From Akebia trifoliata (Eukaryota > Streptophyta > Magnoliopsida > Ranunculales > Lardizabalaceae), in contig CM030714.1 in the NCBI GenBank assembly GCA_017979445.1, forward strand, positions 47,011,220 through 47,075,219: a DNA stretch of 64,000 bases. The letters are read 5' to 3'. A program made the position numbers and the translations under genes. Shown here one piece after another: positions 24,931 to 36,691 of the stretch; the first letter of the stretch is position 1, and each line of letters starts with the position of its first letter. The notes beneath the pieces were generated by a model. That model made no database searches and was not told where the DNA came from. It was given only the letters and a program-made list of their open reading frames with translations.

Positions 24931-25030
24931 TAATGATTAAATGACTCCCCCACGCGACATACCCAATCGACTCTCTTGTTGTGACATGTCCTAAAATCGT
25001 AGATCTGTACTTCTCGGGATACAAATATGG
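24931..25030. mobile_element. F1 MITE, left half only
   Basis: It has the same order of landmarks as the copies at 13438 and 24412: AATGATTAAATGACTCCCCC, the CAATCGACT segment, TGTGACATGTCC, then GTAGATCTGTACTTCTCGGGA. It stops at the loop; the right arm is missing. Confidence 0.65.
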
Positions 25031-25186
25031 GTAATAATTTATATATATGGGTTTCCTAATTAAAAATGGATCAAAGATGAATAAAAGTAAATAAATTAGT
25101 GGGTAGAAGGGAAGTAAAAGAAAATAGAGCAAAGACAAGAATTTAGTAAAATATGAAAAGGAAGTAAGGGAGAAGGGGGTGATGAA

Positions 25187-25418
25187 CATGGTTTCAAAAC
25201 TCGTCTGAGACCTAGACGTATCGCCCAAGTCGTCTCGTTATCAGGCATGGATGAGACGGACGGACAGACAAGTTAGTTTTTTGAACAAGATTTAAAACCC
25301 CACATTCATTTTTCAAAGTTTTGAATGAGATGTCTCAAATGTATCAGAAAACTCATTCAAAATGAATTGGTATCTGTCATGAACGAGACGAGACACAAAA
25401 CGGAGTTTCAAAACCATG
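25187..25418. mobile_element. F4 MITE with 8-bp TSD
   Basis: The ends are CATGGTTTCAAAACTCGTCT and GGAGTTTCAAAACCATG. They are flanked by GTGATGAA on the left and GTGATGAG on the right, an 8-bp duplication with one mismatch. The body is rich in GAGACG/CGTCTC-type text. A relative lies at 29028-29214. Confidence 0.7.
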
Positions 25419-25665
25419 GTGATGAGAATGGAATGGTTAGAAATTAACCCGTTTAATCTGAGTAATTAACCAAGACTCGATCCGAACCAGGTTCAGGTCT
25501 AGATATAGCATAGCTATGGTCTTGCATGCAATTGATGGTTTTGATGAAGAGATACACTTTAATCATTCATACTCATATGACCTTACTTTTTAGTGGTCAA
25601 AAAATTAGATTAACTTTATAATTGAACTCAAGAAAGGTTAGGCTTATAATTAAAGTACAAAAATG

Positions 25666-25765
25666 TATCAACATAGGTAGACTATCCACTTTGTCCAATC
25701 TTTCTAACATATATATATCAACATAGTTAGACTATCCACTTAGTCCAATCTTTCTAACATATATA
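25666..25765. repeat. 50-bp tandem duplication ending in (TA)n
   Basis: Two adjacent 50-base units share TAGACTATCCACTT and GTCCAATCTTTCTAACATAT and differ at a few positions. The second runs into a longer TA tract. Confidence 0.9.
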
Positions 25766-26175
25766 TATATATATTTACATCCTCCTATATCAATATATAA
25801 TGCTAAAACATCCCCTAATATTGTCGACTGCTCATCCGCGTGACTTGTTTGGTAGTTAAATAGAGTGCACATTTGATATAATCTCAAATTTGTTGTGGGA
25901 TTTTATTAATCATTTACTTATAATGCAAAAAAGTACGTAGATGTGGAGAAGTACCACTCCCATGACTTCAAATAAATCAAATTGCAAAATGAAAATCATT
26001 CTACATATAACGACCATGTGAGCTGCCTTGACACACCTTTTGTCATGAGCATTCTAAGTATACACCATCTCTTGATAAGTTGGTCCCCTCTTGTGAAATA
26101 ATCAAGATCCACTTGCACTCATCATCTCATAACATAAATAAACAAGCCTATTATTGTTAGCGACAATGGATATAT

Positions 26176-26303
26176 TTCTGACACATGCCACCCCTATGCC
26201 GTAGATCATTTGCCTCGGGATACATAGAACTATAAAATCTTTTTCTTATGTATCCCGAGGCAAATGATCTACGATTCTATGATGGGTGGGGGTGTCAGAT
26301 TAT
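26176..26303. mobile_element. F1 foldback MITE
   Basis: GTAGATCATTTGCCTCGGGA and TCCCGAGGCAAATGATCTAC are perfect reverse complements around ATACATAGAAC...TTCTTATGTA. The right outer end is GTGTCAGATTATCACGACT. Because the loop motif is present on both sides, this copy is unusually symmetric. Confidence 0.85.
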
Positions 26304-27720
26304 CACGACTCAAATTAAATACAATAAAATATAAAAGTGCACAAGTAATGGAAGTACAAGAATAACTTACAAGGGCACTTATGCTAATACATGCCTAGTT
26401 GATCACTTTGAATAGCCTTGACCCTCGTACATGAGCATCCTTGTGACCGTTGCACCCATCCCAACATATGAATATTAATTAACTTTCGAATCTTGAGCAT
26501 CGAAGAGTTTTTGACAAGCACGTTTATAAGATATTTTGACAACATGTGTGAAAGGTAGAAGACTAAAGAGAGACTAGAAAGTCATCTATCTACTCGATTG
26601 AAAATATTCGAACTTCAATTGCTAGAAACAAGAGGGTAAAGACTAATCATACAATAAAGACCACAATGCAATGATTTCTGCTAATATTATCCTTACAAGT
26701 TATATGGATGGTGGTTATAGATTTTGTACAAATATCTATCAATTATTGTTGCTTAGAGATTTTGACCTTATTCGATTGATCAGTTCTAAATCAACCATGT
26801 CCTCTCATTCGATAATATGTAATGTTATATGGTGTATAGTGTATAGTGTATATTTCTATTTTAGAAATATATTCTTTATCAAATTGAATTCGATCTGATA
26901 CGATTAATTGTTATTTGGTCGAATTTTGGATCTAAATGTTGAAACCAAAGGACCCAATCCAACAAACTATCAAATGGATTTGATCCAACAATATCTACAC
27001 CAATACAAGTGATCCTCGTACTGGTATGGGATATCTCTATATATGATAAAAATTTTAAGGTAATTTACACTAAACAAAATGTACTAGAAATTTGTATAAG
27101 TTGTAGCTAGACCTACAAAAAAACTTCGTTTGCTACATTGATGGAGCATATATGGACCACTCAATGATGATCCACACCTCACTTTAAATTGTCCAGAACT
27201 GAAGGTACAATAATTAATCTACAAGTGGTCCATCTTTGGTAACACATTGCTTTCCTTTTAAATACAAAAAACGAAAATAAAAATTTCCTAAATAAAGTAA
27301 AGTTTACACAAAACATACATATAAATTTTTTTATATTGTAACATTAACCAAAGAAAATTCACTTATTTCCAATACACATTTGAGATATGATGCAATACTT
27401 ACAGCAACATCTCGGAATTTTTTTTTTTTTTTTTTGGATCTTTTGCCAAAATTGGCAGAGTATTTTTGTGAAATTATTGGCCCAGTTCCATTTTTGGAAT
27501 ACTCATCAAAAGTGTTGTAATATCTCTTTTGGTAGTTATTTATTTTTATCAAAATGGGGTATCTGATGTGTGGACATTAAATTGAAGTTTACCCCATTTT
27601 GGTATAAATAACCAATGGATATCTGAATCTTTTATAAATATTTCAAAAACATGATTGGACCCATAGTTTTGCCATCATATATGACTGTTTTGATATTTTC
27701 CCATATATATATATATATAT

Positions 27721-27915
27721 GGGAAATGTTCAGCACCCTAAGTTTTACCACACACTTTAACAAACGTTTTTTGTCCTACATGGGTTATAAGTTTTGGAAT
27801 GGGCTGATTTTTGGTGAGGATGATCTCTATGATTAGAAGATCATCCTCCCCAAAAATCAGCCCATTCCAAAATGTTTAGCCCCATGTTGACACGTTGAAA
27901 AATCGTGGACCGTAC
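27721..27915. mobile_element. F2 foldback, copy A (half element in TA tract)
   Basis: It begins GGGAAATGTTCAGCACCCTA directly after (TA)n. It contains the hairpin GGGCTGATTTTTGGTGAGGA / TCCCCAAAAATCAGCCC and ends at a second (TA)n. It is nearly identical to the first half of copy D (39636 onward). Confidence 0.8.
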
Positions 27916-27939
27916 ATATATATATATATATTGATTTGG

Positions 27940-28060
27940 CAGGTCACACACGTACCATCAACCTGCACATATACCACTTTATGTGGAGGGGCATATAGAG
28001 ACTCGAAGGTGTGACCTGGGGAGTAAATTCAATCGACCTTACCATTTCAACTAGCTCTTG
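27940..28060. repeat. dispersed repeat F5, copy 2
   Basis: It shares GTGGAGGGGCAT, CGAAGGTGTGACCTGGGGAG and a tail with ACCTTACCATTTCAACTAG with the copies at 23300 and 41043. Confidence 0.6.
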
Positions 28061-28290
28061 ATGAGTATTTACCCTTATATTTTATCATAGGGGTATTTAA
28101 GTCATTTCAATCCTTTTTTTCTACCTGTAAATAATACATTATAACAACAAGGGAAAAGGGACTCCTTTTGTCTCTCATGAAACCTCCCTTGCTTGGATCA
28201 TCATTTTCATCTAAGACTTTATCCACCACTTACACACGGTATCATAAGATAAAAATAAATTTGTAGCTTTTAGACTAATGATAAAATAAG

Positions 28291-28419
28291 GCACTAAAAT
28301 GTACATGGTTGAGGTGACAAGTGCACAGAACCATAGGTCATTTTCCATATTGTGTATTCCCAAAAAAAGATATATGGTTCTGAGCACTTGCCACATCAAC
28401 CACCTATGTTTTAGCATGT
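28291..28419. mobile_element. F1 foldback MITE (GCACTAAAA subfamily)
   Basis: GCACTAAAATGTACATGGTT at the left end pairs with ACCTATGTTTTAGCATG at the right. Inside, GGTGACAAGTGCACAGAACC pairs with GGTTCTGAGCACTTGCCAC. Confidence 0.8.
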
Positions 28420-29027
28420 CAATTGATTATGGTTTAAAAATTATTGGAGATCGAGATAACTCAAGCAGGTCAAGTGAGATAGTCACTATCAGATATCAAA
28501 GAAGACTCCTCTAAACTTTGAACATATGGGCCAAGTTCATAAAAACTAGGCTGAGTCAAGCAGGGTTTGCGTTTTTTATATAATATAATTAGTTTTAATG
28601 ATTTAATGTTTGTTATTTATATTAAAAAATAAGATTTTGTGAGGAATCTACTTATCCACTCTATACTAACAAATATTATAATTAATTAAATATAAATATG
28701 CTTCGATAATAATGTCAAACTGATTTAAATGGTTTAATTCTTTCAAATTTGACGTACGACTCATCTGATCTCCAATATAATTTCTCTGATATTTTGAAAT
28801 TCCACTTGAGTGGCCCAAGCCAATTGATTTTTTTTTTTTTTTTTGGTATTTTGTGATAAAATAAATAATTATTTATTTAAATATTTACTATGTTAAGGAA
28901 ATATGATTTTATGACTAATTTTTTTCAGATCTACCTTATTTTATATTTAATTAAGTATAAATAAATAATTTAATAAATGACTATAAGTTGAAATGAATTA
29001 CTTATATATCATTAGAGATGATGAGAT

Positions 29028-29214
29028 TATGGTTTTAAAACTCATCCAAGACTCTCGTTCACTAACAAGATAGATTAATAAGTCGTCTCAAATTTGAAGT
29101 GTCTCTTAAATATCAGTCGACTGGTCATTCTTGAATAAGATGGCTCGAATAAATCGGACAACTCGGTCTCGTTCATGGATAAGACGAGAGGTGAAAATGA
29201 GTTTTAAAACCATG
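29028..29214. mobile_element. F4 MITE, diverged copy
   Basis: The ends are TATGGTTTTAAAACTCATCC and ATGAGTTTTAAAACCATG, with a body rich in GACG/CGTC as at 25187. A further partial relative follows to about 29320 (GGGTTTTAAAACCA). Confidence 0.6.
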
Positions 29215-29320
29215 TTTGGAACGAGTCAACTCGTTATTTGTGGGAGTCGAGCACAGCCGGAATACCAAGATTAAAAACCGTGGACGAAATACCCGGGTTT
29301 TAAAACCACTATTTGCTGCA

Positions 29321-30718
29321 TCTCTTGGAAAACCACTTAACAACAAAAGAACAACACAACCCACCAAAAATTGAGTGAGAGTGACTTGATGTGTAAATAT
29401 ATGGGTGGTTCAGATAAACTGTAGAATATTTGAGGTACACCCTATGTTTTCAAAACATAAGGTGTACCCCCTTGAACTCAGTCTTCTGTTATAAATTAAA
29501 GAAATTGACTTCAATGCCCTTATCTTCAAGCTATGTAAACTAAAACCTTTTGATTTCTCTTTTTTTCTTTTTTCCCTGAAAATCAGTCATTTTCAACCTG
29601 AAGATCCTACCTAACAACCTTTGAACTTTAAGTAGCAAGATAAGAGTTTTGAGAAGTAGAAAATTATGAAATTTTGAGTAGAAAAATCAAGTTTTTATTT
29701 GTTTTTTTAATAATATGTTAAGGCGAGGTTGGAAAGATGGATTCAAGATAAAGTCCAATAATTTTTAATAGAAATTTATCGTAAAGATTAAAAAATTTGA
29801 AAATAAAAGACTTTGTAAAAAAGTTGAAGATATTCCTTATGGGGAAGCAACTTAAGCAAATTGATCCAAACTTAACCCTGTTGGACAAACTTGGACCAAG
29901 TTTTGCAAAGCATGAGTTGATCTTGGGTTAGAATAATTCAAACCATCCTTAATTTGGGTTGAACCTTGGTTGATGGTTTGGACAACTTAACTCAATCCGA
30001 ACTAGAGGCTATATAATAATTTATAAATATTTTTAAATTAATTATAATTATTGTTATTTAAATCCAATCTTAATTTAGGTCGAACTCCAGTTGAAGGTTC
30101 AACAAGGCCAACTCACACAATATTACATAATTCTGGCATACCTAAGTTCAATTGAAATTTTATGTTAAGGGTTCTATCACTTGAGTTGAGCTTGCGTTTA
30201 CTATTTACATATTCTCCCGTATGTTGTCCTCAAAATATCAGGGTTATTTAAAAAAAAAAAAAATCGTTATTTCATAAACCAACAAGTAATTTTCCTTATT
30301 TTTTTAATGATATAAAAAATTAAAATGAGAGAAGACATTTTAATGAAGGGCAATTTTGTCATTCAAAAATAAATAATTGTTTAAAGGCAGTATTTGTAAG
30401 AGTTGTTTCAATTTTAGGAGGAAGAATGTAAATAGAACTTGAGTTTGAGGGACTGTCTAGTAAAAAACTTAAAAAAAAACAAAAAAAACAGAGAAAAGCG
30501 TAAACCACGACGACAACAGCCAGAGTAGAATGGATAGTGCGCATGGGGTCATTGGTAGCAGTTGATGGTCTCTTTTGACTCTCTCTCCTTTTTGGAAACA
30601 CAGAGACGGGAGGGGTGCGCAGGTTAAGGATTCAGTCATGAATGCTTCATACCTTCTTCATCTCTTCCTTAACCTTCACCCCTCCTTCGATTTCTAGGTT
30701 TTTTTTTTTTTTGTTTTG
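29321..30718. other. upstream region of the ARF gene
   Basis: A short inverted repeat (TACACCCTATGTTTT / AAAACATAAGGTGTA) lies near 29433-29469, and a repeat related to 20205-20345 lies near 29620-29860. The last 80 bases before the ARF start are CT-rich, as in a 5' leader. No other gene is seen. Confidence 0.5.
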
Positions 30719-33700
30719 ATGGGAGGATCAATCGACCTTAATAACACCGCCATTGATGACGAAGACGAAGCTTTTACTGCTTCTGCTTCTGCTGTTGAAA
30801 GCGCTTCTGCATCCCTTTCTCCTACATCATCTTCATTATCTTCTAATTCAGCTTCAGCTTCTCATTCCACTCTGTGTTTGGAGCTCTGGCACGCTTGTGC
30901 AGGACCCTTAATTTCTCTTCCGAAGAAGGGAAGCGTTGTTGTGTTCTTCCCACAAGGACATTTGGAGAATCTTTCCGAGTTTCCAGCATCAATGGTTTAC
31001 GATCTCCCTGCTCATGTGTTCTGCCGTGTTGTCGATGTCAAGCTTCATGTTTGTTCTCGTTCTTTAATCAATTCTAGGGTTTGAAACTTGAACTTTAAGG
31101 GGGATTTTGTGTGTGGTAAATTTGAGTGTTTTTGAGGAATTTTTGTCGTTGCAGGCTGAGGCGACTACGGATGAAGTCTACGCGCAGGTCTCTTTGCTTC
31201 CCGAGATTGAGGTATGCGAGTTTGGTTATTGAAATTTGGATTTTTTTTTTTTGGTTATGGTTGACTTCTATATTTTTTTATAAAAAAAATTGAATTTTGA
31301 TGTATAAAATTAAGATTGAGAAGAAATTTCAAAAAGGGGATATTGAGGTGAACATCGAAGAAGAGGAAATTGAGTTTGCAAACAAGTCGATGACGCCTCA
31401 CATGTTCTGTAAGACGCTCACAGCTTCTGATACAAGCACTCATGGAGGTTTCTCTGTCCCTCGACGAGCTGCTGAGGATTGCTTCCCTCCATTGGTAAAT
31501 TTTGTTACTGTTTTCGCTCCTAACTCTAGTGCTTTAGATGTATAATTGAACAAATTCTGTAATGTGCTTAGGGTTTTGTTTGTCTTGACTTTTGTGAGAT
31601 CTTAACTTTAGGATTATAAACAACTAAGGCCTTCACAAGAACTTGTAGCAAAAGATTTACATGGTGTTGAGTGGAAGTTTCGGCATATCTATAGGGGTAT
31701 GTATGTACGTCAAGGCCATAATTTAGATTATGTGGAATGACGATGACTTGTAAATTGGAATTTTGCTTTCTTGGGTCAGTTGTATTTCCCAATCAAATAA
31801 TGTGTTGTACTGTATCCCCCTCGTTCCCTCTCTTGTGCAGGTCAGCCACGGAGGCATTTACTCACGACTGGGTGGACTGCATTTGTTAATAAGAAGAAAC
31901 TTGTTTCTGGGGATGCCGTATTATTTCTTAGGTATAGAATACTAAACATAATGATCATATTTGAATACTATCTTTAATGCAAAATTTGACTTTTGGGACG
32001 ACAGGGGAGAGAGCGGAGAATTGAGATTGGGAATCCGAAGAGCTTCTCAATTTAAAGTTGGTGTTCCGTTCTCAGTTCTTTGTAACCAAAACTTGAACCC
32101 AAGTTCTCTCACAGCCATGGTTAAGGGTGTATCTACAAACAGTGGCTTCAACATTTATTATACTCCAAGGTAATATTAGGTCATTGGATTGTTTCTTAAA
32201 GATTTATGTTATACACGATGATGGCCTGGAAATTAGTCTACAAGGTTGTAAATTTTGGCCACAGTAAAATTTGGTCCTAGCTGAAATCAAAATGAAATCT
32301 CAAAATTTTCATAATTGCAGTGACTTTGTTTGGGTTAGGATGCTAGGAATTTTTTAAGGGCTTAGTCAAGACTTTGAATTTTTTGAAATTTATATATTGC
32401 TCAATGTCAAAACAAAATGTCAAGAATTTTGAAATTTTGTCAAGTAGTTAATACATTATGTTGCCTAATACTACCCAAGTGTGAGATGATTATTTCAGTT
32501 GTTCTAATTTCCTTGGAAATTTCTTACTTTTATTGATGTATTCTAGTGGTCTCATTGTGATGAACTTATAAATTGTTCTAGGTTGGGGAAGGGATTGACA
32601 CCTTGTTTGATTTATCATCTATGTAGCCAAGTTCATTAACAAGAATGGAAGATATGTAGATGGATGGGACTTAGTTACTTAAGAGTTTTCATTCATCCGC
32701 AAACCACTCTTATGACACACTGCCAAAAGATTTAACCAGATTTCTTCCTCTTCATTGTCATCATCCAATTTACATAGGGTTGACACCATTATCTTGTTTT
32801 GCTATTCAACTCTATCTATAGCTATATTCTCTATTAAGGCGGTAGGCCTTCATCTTGTTCAATTAGAGCATTCAATATGTACAATATTTGCTTTTTTGCA
32901 CTAGTGGTATTAGCGAGCTTTCTTATATTTACCTAAACTATCTCAATGGATTTCCTTCAATTTATGATTTTATCTTTCTTAGTCTTTCCAATTATCTATC
33001 TCAACATTCTTGCCTTTAATATACTCATCCTATCAACATGTTTCTTGATTGATGAAGATATTTTTCCACAAAACATAACTAATTTAATTGTTAATTTTTT
33101 TAAAAAAAGTTTATTTTTTTTTCTTTAGTTTGATCAGTATGCATTGAAGTGCATATTCAATTTAATCACCAAGATTTAATTCTTTGGGAAAAATCTTCTA
33201 CTATACCTCCTTCTAGGATGATTGAACTGTTAGCGCAAAATCATAAATCAAATAACAAAAGCAATAAAAGATAATATTGGAACACACAAAAATCAACAAG
33301 ATTTATTGTAGTTCAACAGTGCCTACGTTGGGCTTAGACCAATAGCTCAGTTGGTTTGACACATTGCAAAGCAACTTTGAGGTCATGGGTTCAAGTCCAG
33401 CTTACCTAAGGTACCTACATCCACTTTAGAGATGAGTGTAGTTAAGAAAAAATGACTGCCCAAATTTATCCCACTGCCTCTCTCAAATCCCCTAGTTTCC
33501 CATGGTTGATTTCACTTCCCCAAAACCTTGAATCCACTACTCATATTTCCCAGTATAACTTACCCAAAAAATCACTTTTTGATGGGTATAATGTGTAAAA
33601 TAACATCCTAGCATATAACAACACCTGGACTTGTATTCCATGTATACAATAGAAATGATGTGCTAATTAGGAGAATGATGCTAATTTTTTATGTGAAATA

Positions 33701-36619
33701 CCTCCTTTTCAAGAGATCAAGCAGCAACTAGATTTAACATGAACCTAGATAGTAGAAATGATCACTTTGGAATACCCGATGCCCAGAAATCTTAAGTGAT
33801 GCCTTGTCCTTTTCTCTGCATGTCATTACTAAAATTTTAATAATGTAAACAAATATGGATGGAGGGAAAATCCCTAGTGCATGAGTGTATTTTTGTGTGC
33901 GTGTGTGTCAAAACAAGGACTACTACAGGAATACCCCTACGCAAAATACCCCTATAACATGTGGTGTCCTACAATTCTTGCTTTGATAACACCGTTGCGA
34001 GGTCTAAATTTATGCAGTCTTATTTATCAAAAAATAAAAATTTATGCAGTCTTGGTCTCCTGGCCCTGCAATACTAAAAATTTTCCCCTTGGGTCTACAT
34101 TAGCCTCTCACTTGTTCCTCTTGGCTTATATGGTTTTCCATCTTCATATCATCTCCAAGGCACACAACCTGTCTATAAAATGCTTAAATACTTGCTACAA
34201 GCTTTTGTGGTGGCTCTAGCACCAATCCAGGCCTCTGGGCCTCTCCATGGGACTCTGTTCACCCCATCTTTACTTGGTATAAGCCATGTATGAAGCCTCC
34301 CCCTAAGTATGATGGTTCAATGTTGTTTGGCCTTTCTGGATGACCTTCTCATGCCACCAAGCAGTGCCAGAGGCATCTAAGCATGGATTATCTACTCTTT
34401 ATGCATATTTTTTAAGTTTATCCTTCAGCCACAAGGCTGAAAGATTTTCTTGTCTTGGAATTATGCTTCTGACAAGAGTCCGTGGCCCTGGTTCAGTATT
34501 TGGTTAGGTTGCTTGGTTTAGTTGAGATATGGAAACCAATTTCTGAAGCTATGGTGAGGATGTATGCACGTAGGTATGTTGGGAATTACATTTCCTGTGT
34601 ATGTTCTTTGTCTGCGTTATGTTTGATAAATGGGTGCTGTTTTATGACTTCCGCCAAAAGGATAAATTTTCCGAACATGTTGATGCTTATCTGTAATTCG
34701 ACGTGATTTGGTACAGTTATAATTGGTGGCTGATCATATGGTTTTAATATTTTGGTGCTGGTGGGGGTTCTCGTATTAACATGTCAATGTCTCTGTGCTT
34801 CAAGTTCATCTTACAGGGCAAGCTCATCGGAGTTCGTAGTACCTTTCTGTAAATTCTCAAAGAGCTTTGATCATTCATTCTCTATTGGAATGAGGTTCAA
34901 AATGCAATTTGAAAATGAAGATGCAGCAGAGAGAAGGTTTGAAAAATTATATGAGCTCCTCAGCAATGCATTTTTAGAATCTGGAAGACACAATATTCAC
35001 TTCAATTTATCTTCCACAGATACACCGGACTGATAACTGGGATTAGTGATATGGATCCTATCAGATGGCCTGGTTCGAAATGGAGATGCCTATCGGTATG
35101 CTTCGAAACTATGTAGTTTACTGTTCATATATTTGCTGCATGCTTCCAAATCTAAAGATGATATGATATTCCAAAACATGCTGCTAAAATTCGTTATATC
35201 TTTTTTATTGAATATGACTTCATCAATTAATTATTTAATATATATGCTTTATTGGTCTCCCAAACCTGAATTCTAAAATCTTAATGTCATTCTAATCACA
35301 ACCCTATGTCCTGGATTCTCCCATGCTTCTATTATTGAAGTTGATTGCATTAAATGCTTTAGATCATTCCTACAGGTAAGGTGGGATGACAATGTGGACA
35401 TGAATCGTCACAACAGAGTGTCTCCATGGGAGATAGAGCCATCTGGTTCAATTTCGGGTTCGAGCAGTTTGATGGCACCTGGTTCAAAGAGAACCAGGAT
35501 TATTCTGCCTTCAACCAAGCCGGGTTTTCCAGTCCCGAGTAGGTCCTTGCCCTACTCTTTTAGATGAGCACTTCAATCACATGACTCTGGCTGTCTTTTA
35601 TAGTTTCATGCAAAGTAATGAACTCGACTTTTCTTTTCTTTTTTCTCCTTACAGATGGGACCGGATTTTTGGACTTTGGGGAGTCTTTAAGATTCCAGAA
35701 GGTCTTGCAAGGTCAAGAAATTTTGAGTTTTAACACTTGTTATGATGGTATTGATGTGCTAAATCATCATCCATCTAAGACAAGGAGATTTGTTTCTGGT
35801 TCAAACAGTACTGGGGTGGCTGCCTTAGGAAGTCATATCAAAACCCCTCCAGAAAATTCTGTTATTTCCTATAATAAGGGCATAGGCTTTGGAGAATCTG
35901 TTCGATTCCAAAAGGTCTTGCAAGGTCAAGAAATATTTCCCAAACCCCATTTCAGAAGGGCCCCAGTTTATAACTGGGCTCAAGATAATGGTGGTTTTGG
36001 GACGTTTGATGGGATCCACAGGTCTACACCTGGAAGTGAATGTTCTATGATGATGCAGGGCTACAATGCTCATATGCACCCGTCTACACAATCTTTACAA
36101 GTGTCTTCGCCATCTTCTGTGCTAATGTTCCAACAAGCAAGTACTCATGTTACCCATCCTCACTCTACTTATTCCATCAATGATCAGAAGGCGACGAATG
36201 ATAAATTGTGCGGTTTATTTGATAGTCCTCAAACGGTTGTTGGGAAAGTCGCATCATCTGCTCTTCATGGACGCTGCATTACAACAGAAAATTTTCAAAA
36301 CATGTATTCCTTGGATCCTTTTAAAGGGCATAACCAGTTAGGTTCTCCGTATCCAACTCCCTCACTTGTAACTGAAACAGCTTTAAGGAGTAGTCAAAGT
36401 TTGGTTCCTGCCGGTAAAAGTGGTTGTAGGCTCTTCGGTTTTCCCTTAACCGAGGAAATTCTTGTACCAAATGAAGAGAATACCACAACTCCAATTATAT
36501 CTCCATCTTCAACTGAGAACTTGAATCTGGGTATGTATTCCGTGCCTTCTCCTGAGAATCAGTCACGTTCGAAGCTATCTAGCCCGACTAAAACATTTGG
36601 ATGCTATTTCACATTGTAA
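30719..36619 (+). CDS. ARF3: auxin response factor 3 (ETTIN) homologue
   Basis: Ten coding exons join in frame: 30719-31048, 31155-31211, 31315-31494, 31612-31696, 31841-31931, 32005-32169, 34817-34936, 35020-35095, 35376-35538 and 35655-36619, giving 743 residues. The start MGGSIDLN matches ETTIN. The N-terminus has the [17 protein letters not shown] motif. The B3 DNA-binding domain begins near residue 156 ([20 protein letters not shown]) and is followed by the ARF middle domain, with [10 protein letters not shown] and [12 protein letters not shown]. Exon 10 holds two copies of [11 protein letters not shown] and the ETTIN-specific [11 protein letters not shown], which includes an RLFGF repression motif. 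ETTIN binds auxin-response promoters and patterns gynoecium and abaxial organ fate. There is no PB1 domain, as expected, but its remains lie just downstream. The stop overlaps a perfect GTAAGT donor. Exon 3 could start 6 bases later. Intron 6 (2.6 kb) contains a SINE-like repeat. Confidence 0.95.
33338..33425 (+). repeat. SINE-like tRNA-derived element in ARF3 intron 6
   Basis: It shows a good pol III A box (TAGCTCAGTTGGTTTGACA) and a B box (GGTCATGGGTTCAAGTCC) at tRNA-like spacing. It has no closed acceptor stem, so it is a SINE head and not a tRNA gene. It is homologous to 23158-23245. Confidence 0.6.
35699..35719 (+). promoter_or_regulatory. tasiR-ARF target site 1 in ARF3 mRNA
   Basis: The mRNA here reads AAGGTCTTGCAAGGTCAAGA plus A. 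This is complementary to the TAS3-derived tasiR-ARF (from memory, TTCTTGACCTTGTAAGACC plus CC) except for a G:U pair and the last two positions. It encodes KVLQGQE. Cleavage here by the miR390-TAS3 pathway limits ARF3 to the abaxial side of organs. Confidence 0.9.
35912..35932 (+). promoter_or_regulatory. tasiR-ARF target site 2 in ARF3 mRNA
   Basis: This is an exact repeat of the 21-base site at 35699, 213 bases downstream, within a repeated peptide FGES(L/V)[11 protein letters not shown]. Paired sites are the conserved arrangement in ARF3 genes. Confidence 0.9.
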
Positions 36620-36691
36620 GTGTTGTCCTCATGCCCAAGTCCTATTCCTTCCGATTACATTTATTTTTGCATTGGATATGAACTACTGGCT

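Noticed and set aside
33338..33425. Possible tRNA gene
   Set aside because: A and B boxes are present, but no acceptor stem or closed cloverleaf can be drawn. It is treated as a SINE head.
33881..34219. 112-residue frame in ARF3 intron 6
   Set aside because: No family resemblance, and it lies within a well-supported intron.
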